This document shows, piece by piece, positions 57,724-64,000 of a DNA stretch of 64,000 bases. Made by a program: the position numbers and the translations under genes. Every line of letters starts with the position of its first letter. The first letter of the stretch is position 1. The DNA is from Myxococcus guangdongensis (GTDB lineage Bacteria; Myxococcota; Myxococcia; Myxococcales; Myxococcaceae), in assembly GCF_024198255.1 (NCBI RefSeq), contig NZ_JAJVKW010000014.1, positions 1 to 64,000 on the forward strand. Direction: 5' to 3'. Under the pieces are notes generated by a model. The model saw only the letters and a list, made by a program, of their open reading frames with translations. It searched no databases and was not told where the DNA came from.

Positions 57724-58074
57724 TCACGTCGGCGCTTTCAGGGGAGACTGGAAACGCCGCCTCGTTCTCCTTGCTGCCTCTGCAAGCAGCGCATTCAGGT
57801 CCACTTTGTTCAACTGCTCACCCCATTCCTGCAGATGCTCAATGCACCCTCCTGTGATTCGCACCGGGTATTCCTCGATGGTCTCGGAGCGGTGCTCCCT
57901 GACGTATTTTCGAGCCAACGTCAGACACTCCGCGCACAACACCGAGCCATCGCCCAAGTCATCGAAAACGAAGTCGACCTCGCACCCAACGCCCTCGTTC
58001 AGACAGGTCTCGATATGGGGGCAGTAGAACGCAACCTCCACCAACCCGTGTTCTGCACAGTCGACCATGGGCAT
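57724..58074 (-). CDS. Cys/His-rich small protein, first gene of the cassette
   Basis: 116 residues from ATG 58074 (MPMVDC); the same MPM start is conserved in its paralogue, which supports it over longer frames. It keeps all Cys/His of the pattern: DCAEHG, YCPHIETC, GCEVDFVFDDLGDGSVLCAE, then C, GCIEHLQEWGEQLNKVDL, with one extra Cys (IETC). A basic tail follows (AEAARRTRRRF). It is probably a small zinc-binding protein of unknown role. It is divergent from the T5orf172 gene across a palindrome at 58139-58164, and its cassette extends down to 54358. Confidence 0.78.
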   Translation of the reverse strand: MPMVDCAEHGLVEVAFYCPHIETCLNEGVGCEVDFVFDDLGDGSVLCAECLTLARKYVREHRSETIEEYPVRITGGCIEHLQEWGEQLNKVDLNALLAEAARRTRRRFQSPLKAPT

Positions 58075-58138
58075 GACGCACTCCGGGCCTCCGAATCCTG
58101 GGCAGCTTCTTGTAGCTGACCCGCCGCCATTCCGCCCC

Positions 58139-58164
58139 GGGAATACCACCCGGGTGTGATTCCC
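58139..58164. promoter_or_regulatory. 26-bp imperfect palindrome between divergent genes
   Basis: GGGAAT-ACC-ACCCGGGT-GTG-ATTCCC is palindromic except for the two 3-base spacers. It sits between the starts at 58074 (minus) and 58239 (plus), where it could control both. Confidence 0.45.
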
Positions 58165-58238
58165 CTGGCCGTCCCACAGGCGCACAGTGGGTCACCTCCG
58201 CGGTCCTTGGACGCGGGAATTTCACGGGGGAAACCTGC

Positions 58239-59735
58239 ATGCAGCCTGTCGTCTGGGTCCTGGCACTCTCGAGCCTGCTGTCGCTGGGGCTCCTGGTTCG
58301 AACCGCGCTGCGCCTGCGTGACCTCCAGGTGCGCTTCAAGCCCATTCTCGACGTGGAGGCTGAGCGCCAGCGAGTCCTCTCAGCCCTGGAGCGCACCAAG
58401 GCCGAGGCAGAGCACATGCTCGCCATCGAGCGGCCCCGCGTGGCGGCAGAGTTGGCCCGGGAGCGCGAGCTTGCGGACACCGCCATCCGTGAGGCCCGGG
58501 AGGAGGTGGAGCGCATCAAGTCCTCCACGAACCACGCCATCCGGCTGGAGCGCACACGCCTCGACGCCGAGGCCGCCCAGGTCCTCGAGGAGAAGGCCCG
58601 CATGGAGACCCTCATCGGCAAGCTGCGGTCCGAGCTGCAACCGCTCGAGGAAGAAGCCGTCCTGCGCTCCTACGGCCTCTACAAGCCCATCTACAACCTC
58701 TCCTCCTCGGAGAAGTACGAGCAGCGCCTCGACCGCCTCCGTGAGGAACAGAAGGTCCTGCTCAAGAACAAACAGGCCGCGTCCTGTCGAATCCAATGGG
58801 AGGTCAATGGCAGCAAGGCCGAAGGCAAGAAACAGACGGACCGCACCCTCAGGCTCATCCTGCGAGCCTTCAACGGCGAGGCCGACGCCTGTGTCGCCAA
58901 GGTCACCTACAAGAACATCAAGGCCATGGAGGCCCGCATCCAGAAATCCGCCGAGGCCATCAACGCCCTCACCGAGATTCAGCAGTGCTCCATCGCCGAG
59001 CCCTACGTGAAGCTGAAGCTCGAGGAACTCCGTCTCGCCCACGAATACGAGGAGAAGCGCCAGGAGGAGAAGGAGGAGCAGCGCCGCATCCGCGAGCAGA
59101 TGCGCGAGGAGGAAGCCGCCCAGCGCGACCTGGAGCGCGCCAAACTGGAGGCCGAACGCGAGGCCCTGCGCGACGAGGAGGCCCTGCGCAAGGCCCGGGA
59201 GGAGCTGGAGCAGAGCCAGGGCTCGGCGCAAGCGAAGCTCCTGGAGCGCATCGCCGAGCTGGAGCGACGCGTCGTCGAGGACCAGGAGCGCCAGCGCGCC
59301 ATCTCCCAGGCCCAGCTCACCCGCACCGGCCACGTCTACGTCATCTCCAACATCGGCTCCTTCGGCGAGGACATCTACAAGGTCGGCATGACTCGAAGAC
59401 TCGTCCCCCAGGACCGCATCGACGAGCTCGGCGACGCCTCCGTCCCCTTTGAGTTCGACGTCCACGCCATCATCCGCACCGCGGATGCGCCGTCGCTCGA
59501 AGCCGCCCTGCACAAGACCTTCGCCCAACGCCGCGTCAACCGGGTCAACGAGCGCAAGGAGTTCTTCCGCGCCACGCTCGACGAAATCGCCCAGGCCGTG
59601 CGCAAGCACCACGGCGACTTCGAGCTGACCCGCCTCGCCGAGGCCGCCGAGTACCGCAAGTCACTCGCCATGCACGAAGAGGAGCGCGGCGGTGAAGCCA
59701 CCGTCATCACCCTCCCCGACCGCTCCGTCGCCTGA
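58239..59735 (+). CDS. DUF4041/T5orf172 (GIY-YIG-like) protein with membrane anchor and coiled coil
   Basis: 498 residues. A hydrophobic N-terminal segment (VVWVLALSSLLSLGLLVRTA) leads into a long Glu/Arg coiled coil. A DUF4041-like block follows (LRSYGLYKPIYNLSSSEKYE, then QRLDRLREEQKVLLKNKQAA, with ASCRIQWEVNGSKAEGKKQT). A second coiled coil ends at about residue 360. The C-terminal T5orf172/MUG113-like domain shows GHVYVISNIGSFGEDIYKVG, then MTRRLVPQDRIDELG, and AALHKTFAQRRVNRVNERKE, then FFRA, the GIY-YIG-derived pattern of this family. Relatives are found in phages and in bacterial genomes near mobile or defence genes. Nuclease activity is suspected but the catalytic set is not certain. 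Confidence 0.9.
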   Translation: MQPVVWVLALSSLLSLGLLVRTALRLRDLQVRFKPILDVEAERQRVLSALERTKAEAEHMLAIERPRVAAELARERELADTAIREAREEVERIKSSTNHAIRLERTRLDAEAAQVLEEKARMETLIGKLRSELQPLEEEAVLRSYGLYKPIYNLSSSEKYEQRLDRLREEQKVLLKNKQAASCRIQWEVNGSKAEGKKQTDRTLRLILRAFNGEADACVAKVTYKNIKAMEARIQKSAEAINALTEIQQCSIAEPYVKLKLEELRLAHEYEEKRQEEKEEQRRIREQMREEEAAQRDLERAKLEAEREALRDEEALRKAREELEQSQGSAQAKLLERIAELERRVVEDQERQRAISQAQLTRTGHVYVISNIGSFGEDIYKVGMTRRLVPQDRIDELGDASVPFEFDVHAIIRTADAPSLEAALHKTFAQRRVNRVNERKEFFRATLDEIAQAVRKHHGDFELTRLAEAAEYRKSLAMHEEERGGEATVITLPDRSVA

Positions 59736-59969
59736 CGACCGACACAAAGGTTCCAGTCCCCCAGGAACACTCCGCCCCCACAGCCTCCACACAGCCCGCA
59801 GTCGCGACGCAGTGCGTCCTCCTCCATGACGCGCGTCATTCCACCGTGCATGCCTGCTCGGTGTCCCGACAACCCCGTGCTCCTTGGCACGCCAAGAAGT
59901 CACGCGGCTCACAGGGAACCGCGACGTCACGGTGGGACGGAAGTGGAAACGTGGCATGTTGCGCCCGCG

Positions 59970-61382
59970 ATGGCTGTCAGCGTCTTCGACCTCTTCAAGA
60001 TTGGTATCGGTCCCTCGAGCTCCCACACCGTGGGGCCCATGCGCGCCGCGCGCTCGTTCGTCGTGCGTCTGGCGGAGGGGGGCCATCTAGAAAAGCTCAC
60101 CCGCTTGAAGGTCGAGCTGTTCGGCTCGCTCGGCGCCACCGGCAAGGGCCACGGCAGCGACAAGGCCGTGGTGCTCGGCCTTCGCGGCGACACCCCCGAG
60201 GCCGTCGACGTCGAGGGCATCCCCGCCATCGTCGCCCGTTGGCGCACCGAGGGCCGCATCAGCGTGCTCGGCCAACGCGACATCACCTTCCGCGACGGCG
60301 AACACCTGGTCATGCACCGCCGCCGCACCCTTCCCTTCCACCCCAACGGCATGCGCTTCTCCGCGTTCGGCGCCGATGGCGTGGAGCTGGCCACGCGCGT
60401 CTACTACTCCGTCGGCGGCGGCTTCGTCGTCGACGAGACGGCCACCTCCGGCCAGGACCCCATCCGCCCGGACGCCACCCCGCTGCCCTTCCCCTTCCAG
60501 TCCGCCGCCACCCTGCTGGAATTGTGCGAGCGCGAGCGCATGCCCATCAGCGCCCTCATGATGGCCAACGAGAAGACCTGGCGCCCCGAGGCGGACATCC
60601 GCTCGGGCCTCCTGCGCGTCTGGGACGTCATGCAGGCCTGCGTGCGCCGAGGCTGCGCGTCCACCGGCATCCTCCCCGGAGGCCTCAAGGTCGAGCGCCG
60701 CGCGGGCTCCATGTACCAGCGCCTGCTCAGCCGCCCCGAGGCCGGGCTCACCAACCCGCTCACCGTGCTCGACTGGGTCAACCTCTACGCGCTCGCCGTC
60801 AACGAGGAGAACGCCGCCGGAGGCCGCGTCGTCACCGCCCCCACCAACGGCGCCGCCGGCATCATCCCCGCCGTGCTCCACTACTACTGGCGCTTCTCCC
60901 CCGGCGCGAACGAGGACGGCGTCGTGCGCTTCCTCCTCACCGCCGGCGCCATCGGCGTGCTCTACAAGGAGAACGCCTCCATCAGCGGCGCCGAGGTCGG
61001 CTGCCAGGGCGAGGTCGGCAGCGCCTGCTCCATGGCCGCCGGCGCCCTCACCGAGGTGCTCGGCGGCACCCCGCTCCAGGTCGAGAACGCCGCCGAAATC
61101 GCCATGGAGCACAACCTGGGCCTCACGTGCGACCCCATCGGCGGGCTCGTCCAGGTGCCCTGCATCGAGCGCAACGCCATGGCCTCCGTGAAGGCCATCA
61201 ACGCCGCGCGCATGGCCCTCTCCGGCGACGGCCGCCACTTCGTCAGCCTGGACAAGGTCATCAAGACCATGCGCGACACCGGCCGCGACATGAAGGACAA
61301 GTACAAGGAGACCGCCCGCGGCGGCCTCGCCGTCAACGTGCTCGAGGTCGCCAACCTCAGCGTCGGCCTCCCCGAGTGTTGA
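59970..61382 (+). CDS. sdaA: L-serine ammonia-lyase (serine deaminase), iron-sulfur type
   Basis: 470 residues from ATG 59970, matching the universal family start ([20 protein letters not shown], then VGPM). The N-terminal alpha/beta domain is followed by the catalytic domain with the conserved Cys of the [4Fe-4S] cluster: [20 protein letters not shown] and [20 protein letters not shown]. It converts L-serine to pyruvate and ammonia in the cytoplasm. Length and motifs are standard. Upstream in-frame ATGs give non-conserved residues. The gene appears monocistronic. Amino-acid breakdown of this kind fits a proteolytic organism. Confidence 0.96.
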   Translation: MAVSVFDLFKIGIGPSSSHTVGPMRAARSFVVRLAEGGHLEKLTRLKVELFGSLGATGKGHGSDKAVVLGLRGDTPEAVDVEGIPAIVARWRTEGRISVLGQRDITFRDGEHLVMHRRRTLPFHPNGMRFSAFGADGVELATRVYYSVGGGFVVDETATSGQDPIRPDATPLPFPFQSAATLLELCERERMPISALMMANEKTWRPEADIRSGLLRVWDVMQACVRRGCASTGILPGGLKVERRAGSMYQRLLSRPEAGLTNPLTVLDWVNLYALAVNEENAAGGRVVTAPTNGAAGIIPAVLHYYWRFSPGANEDGVVRFLLTAGAIGVLYKENASISGAEVGCQGEVGSACSMAAGALTEVLGGTPLQVENAAEIAMEHNLGLTCDPIGGLVQVPCIERNAMASVKAINAARMALSGDGRHFVSLDKVIKTMRDTGRDMKDKYKETARGGLAVNVLEVANLSVGLPEC

Positions 61383-61570
61383 TCCTCCACGCCCCCTGGT
61401 GAGGCCGAACATCGGCCTGATGTCTGCCGTCACCAGGGCGTGAGCCGCCCGCGCTCGCCTCTCCCAGCAACATCCAGGGTTTGCCCGTCGCCCTCCTCCC
61501 CCGAGGCGCTGGCACACGCGCTGCTATGGCCTCCCGGGTCGCCACACTCCTTCCCCCCGAGGCCTCCGCC

Positions 61571-62539
61571 ATGAGCATCGCGCCCCTGCAGAAGACCGCC
61601 GTGTCCGCCCCCCAGACCTCGTCGCTGCGCGGCGCGGAGACCGGCGGCTGCGTCCGCCCCACCACGCCGCAGCGGTGCGGCACGGGCGGCCCCGGGCTCC
61701 AGCAGGACGGCTTCGACCTGGGCTCCCCCGGCAAGGCCCACCTGGGCAAGCTGCTCGAGAGCACCCTCTCGGTGATGAACACGCTCGTCCAGGTCATGTC
61801 GCAGATCTCCACCCAGGGCGGCGCGCAGGCCCCCCAGGGCCTCCAGGGCACCAAGCCCGGCGCGTCCCCGTTCGACACCAGCGGCTTCGCCTCCGCCCCC
61901 GCGTCGAGCGGCCGTCCCCCGCTGGACCTCAACCCCACGCCCACGGGCGCCCCGTTCCTCCCCCCGCCGCCCCCCAGCATCGGCGGCGCGCCCTCGGCGC
62001 CTCCCAGCTTCGCCTCCAACCCGCTGGCCCCCACCACCCCCTCGGCGCCCACCGAGGGCACGGGCAAGCTCGGCGGCAACCTGCCCCCGGGCCTGGAGAA
62101 GTTCCGCAGCGCCATCGAGTCCGCCGCCGCCAAGACGGGCGTCCCCGCGGAGATGCTCGCCGCGCAGATCTGGCAGGAGTCGCGCGGTGACCTCGCCGCC
62201 GTCACCACCAACGGCGGCAACGGCCTGAAGGACACCGGCCTGATGCAGGTCAACCCCAACACCTTCCAGGAGCTGCAGGCGAAGCACCCGGAGCTGGCCG
62301 GCAAGGACCTCTCCGACCCCGCCACCAACATCCTCGCGGGCGCCTGCTACATGAAGGACATGAAGGAGCAGTTCGGCGGCTGGGACCTGGCGCTGCGCGC
62401 GTACAACTCCGGCCCCAACGGCGTGGACAAGAGCAACCCGGATGCAATCCCCGCCGGCACCGGTGACGCCACCTACGTGCGCAAGGTGAAGGATTTCATG
62501 AGCACCCTCGCCAGCGGCGAAGGCTCTCTGCCCGCCTGA
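61571..62539 (+). CDS. SLT-type lytic transglycosylase-like protein
   Basis: 322 residues from ATG 61571 (MSIAPLQKT). The first ~180 residues are Pro/Gly/Ser-rich and probably disordered. The C-terminal domain has the SLT goose-lysozyme-like motifs: MLAAQIWQESRGDLAAV with the catalytic Glu, GLKDTGLMQVNPNTFQEL, NILAGACYMKDM and ALRAYNSGPNGVD. No standard signal peptide is visible, so export may use another route, for example a specialised secretion system, or the protein may act inside a machine. It cleaves peptidoglycan glycan strands. A strong terminator follows. Confidence 0.9.
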   Translation: MSIAPLQKTAVSAPQTSSLRGAETGGCVRPTTPQRCGTGGPGLQQDGFDLGSPGKAHLGKLLESTLSVMNTLVQVMSQISTQGGAQAPQGLQGTKPGASPFDTSGFASAPASSGRPPLDLNPTPTGAPFLPPPPPSIGGAPSAPPSFASNPLAPTTPSAPTEGTGKLGGNLPPGLEKFRSAIESAAAKTGVPAEMLAAQIWQESRGDLAAVTTNGGNGLKDTGLMQVNPNTFQELQAKHPELAGKDLSDPATNILAGACYMKDMKEQFGGWDLALRAYNSGPNGVDKSNPDAIPAGTGDATYVRKVKDFMSTLASGEGSLPA

Positions 62540-62554
62540 TTCCAGGCGCTTCCC

Positions 62555-62583
62555 CGAGCGACCCGAGACACACGGGTCGCTCG
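62555..62583 (+). terminator. Terminator hairpin after the transglycosylase gene
   Basis: CGAGCGACCCG (62555-62565) and CGGGTCGCTCG (62573-62583) form a perfect 11-bp stem with loop AGACACA, 15 bp after the stop. The remaining gap to 62859 shows no gene; its last ~150 bp is AT-richer and presumably carries the next promoter. Confidence 0.8.
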
Positions 62584-62859
62584 TCACCATGTCGAGACAT
62601 GCCGTGGGGCGACTCGTTCTACCGCAGGCGTCTGACATGCCCTGAGACACCCACCTGGAGCACCCCGCACCTCCATTGTCCGACGTGGCTTCCCCTCTCA
62701 GCGCGCGCCCGATACATGGGAAAAGTTGCGCGAGATGGCAATGAATCGCGAACGCCCATTCAGTGACTTCAATTGGCAATGAGCACGATGTCTGGGTTAG
62801 ACATGGCGCCGCTGTGCCTGCCTTGCCCTGTCGTGCCATCCCCCCAAGGAGAAGTCCGA

Positions 62860-64000
62860 ATGACACCCCAGAAGTCACGACCCGCTCGGGTCGCGAGCGT
62901 GCCGCGTGTCCCCACGCTGGCGCTGCTCGCCGCGGTGCTGCTCGTGCTGCCCGCCGCCGCCCGAGCCCAGCCGACCTTCACCCTGTTCACGCCCGGCACC
63001 ACCCCCGCCGTCGCCTCCGTCACCAATGACTTCGCCGCCGTGGAGCTCGGCGTGAAGTTCCGCTCGGATGTCGAGGGAGACATCCTGGGCATCCGCTTCT
63101 ACAAGGGCGCCACCAACACCGGCACCCACGTGGGCAGCCTGTGGAGCGCCACCGGGACGCGGCTGGCCTTCGCCACCTTTACCAGCGAGACGGCCACCGG
63201 CTGGCAGCAGGTCCTCTTCTCCACGCCGGTGCGCATCAGCGCCAACACGACTTACGTCGCGTCCTACCACGCGCCCAATGGCGCCTACGCGTTCAACACC
63301 GGCGGACTGGCCGCGGGCCACGACGCGCCCCCGCTGCATGCGCTCGCCGGCCCCAGCAACGGCGGCAACGGCGTGTTCACCTACGGCGCCGCGGGCTCCT
63401 TCCCCATCACCGCCTTCGGCAACGGCAACTACTGGGTGGACGTGGTCTTCCGCCCGGCCGAGCCCGTCACCCTGTGGCCCTCCAACCCCACGCCTCCCGT
63501 CGCTTCCGTCACCAATGACTCCTCGGCGGTGGAGCTGGGTGTGAAGTTCAAGACGAACATCACGGGCAACGTGCTGGGCGTGCGATTCTACAAGGGCGCC
63601 ACCAACACCGGCACGCACGTGGGCAGCCTGTGGAGCGCCAACGGCCAGCGCCTGGCGTTCGCCACCTTCACCGGCGAGACGGCCACCGGCTGGCAGCAGG
63701 TCCTCTTCTCCACGCCGGTCACCATCGCCGCGGACACGACGTACATCGCGTCCTACCACGCGCCCGTGGGCGCCTATGCCTTCGAGCAGGGCGGCCTCTC
63801 CACCGGGCAGGACACCCCGCCCCTGTTCGCGCTGCCGGGCGCCACCAGCGGCGGCAACGGCATCTTCGCCTACGGCGCCGCGGGCACCTTCCCGGTCAAC
63901 AGCTTCGAGAACTCGAACTACTGGGTGGACGTCGTCTTCCAGGCCACCGGCGCGCCGCCCCCGACGCAGCCGCAGGACGACGCCTACCGCATCTTCCCGC
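62860..64000 (+). CDS. Secreted protein with tandem DUF4082-like repeats (partial)
   Basis: At least 380 residues, open to the window end. ATG 62860 has AAGGAG nine bases upstream. The signal peptide has a hydrophobic run (LALLAAVLLVLPAAARAQ). Two repeats of about 155 residues follow. Each starts near FTP/SNPTPPVASVTND with AVELGVKF, then LGIRFYKGATNTGTHVGSLW, TGWQQVLFSTPV, NTTYVASYHAP-like and a closing NYWVDVVF. This is the DUF4082 pattern, a beta-sandwich of secreted carbohydrate-linked proteins. The second repeat begins at about 63481 and matches the first closely at DNA level. The protein continues (PTQPQDDAYRIFP) outside the window, so any enzymatic domain is unseen. Confidence 0.9.
   Translation, partial: MTPQKSRPARVASVPRVPTLALLAAVLLVLPAAARAQPTFTLFTPGTTPAVASVTNDFAAVELGVKFRSDVEGDILGIRFYKGATNTGTHVGSLWSATGTRLAFATFTSETATGWQQVLFSTPVRISANTTYVASYHAPNGAYAFNTGGLAAGHDAPPLHALAGPSNGGNGVFTYGAAGSFPITAFGNGNYWVDVVFRPAEPVTLWPSNPTPPVASVTNDSSAVELGVKFKTNITGNVLGVRFYKGATNTGTHVGSLWSANGQRLAFATFTGETATGWQQVLFSTPVTIAADTTYIASYHAPVGAYAFEQGGLSTGQDTPPLFALPGATSGGNGIFAYGAAGTFPVNSFENSNYWVDVVFQATGAPPPTQPQDDAYRIFP

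Noticed and set aside
54264-58138. Prophage or insertion sequence as carrier of the cassette
   Set aside because: No integrase, transposase, structural phage gene or target-site duplication was seen. Composition alone supports transfer but not its vehicle.

Overview
The window is high-GC DNA that looks like the chromosome of a myxobacterium of the Myxococcus/Corallococcus/Pyxidicoccus type. This is an inference from gene content, not a database result. The content includes a Pkn-type Ser/Thr kinase with a proline/threonine-rich tail, an M4 metalloprotease lipoprotein, many lipoproteins and outer-membrane barrels, lone receiver-like proteins, a P-loop ATPase regulator, and start codons with GGAGG or GGGGA ribosome sites. 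About 56 protein genes are annotated. No rRNA, insertion sequence, CRISPR array or prophage was seen.

Layout. 0.2-3 kb: an IPT/TIG-like lipoprotein translationally coupled to a beta-barrel protein, then a degenerate receiver and a small drug/metabolite-type transporter on the minus strand. 3-6.3 kb: an XPB-like helicase and its Bax1 (DUF790) nuclease partner, separated by about 650 bp that holds decayed tandem copies of the Bax1 gene start. 6.3-10.4 kb: an XRE regulator, a receiver-like protein, a phosphoesterase and a secreted M4 protease. 10.5-10.8 kb: tRNA-Pro(TGG)-like halves in permuted order. 10.9-25.4 kb: a quinone reductase, an AZL/YcaQ-type glycosylase homologue, a membrane protein, an XdhC/MocA molybdenum-enzyme maturation pair with tandem repeats at its gene borders, an AlgH/YqgE-like protein, a PAS histidine kinase and a large ATPase regulator. 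25.8-36.5 kb: hypothetical genes, a bacterial PARG, a LamG-like lipoprotein, a GST/VOC pair, an RND efflux operon with its TetR gene and a candidate operator, and a UvrC/Cho-like nuclease. 36.6-47.4 kb: a small secreted protein, an ammonium transporter, a Vps62-domain/beta-barrel protein, a FadL-like porin, a GNAT enzyme and the kinase operon.

47.5-54.3 kb: a nucleoside deaminase, a protein with a triple WMxDF tail, two tandem paralogous vWA proteins with His/Asp/Glu-rich tails, and a P1B-4-like metal ATPase with a very His-rich N terminus. The last three look like one metal-handling operon. 54.3-58.1 kb: a visibly AT-richer minus-strand cassette of six genes, mostly unrecognised, with two paralogous Cys/His proteins flanking a 450-residue protein. 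58.2-64 kb: a DUF4041/T5orf172 protein, L-serine ammonia-lyase, a lytic transglycosylase, and a secreted protein with two DUF4082-like repeats that runs off the window.

The observations most worth following are the permuted tRNA-Pro arrangement (10.68-10.83 kb), the five-fold repeated start of the Bax1 gene with stop/start-overlapping mini-frames (4.66-5.14 kb), the vWA/His-rich metal ATPase operon, and the AT-rich cassette of unknowns.
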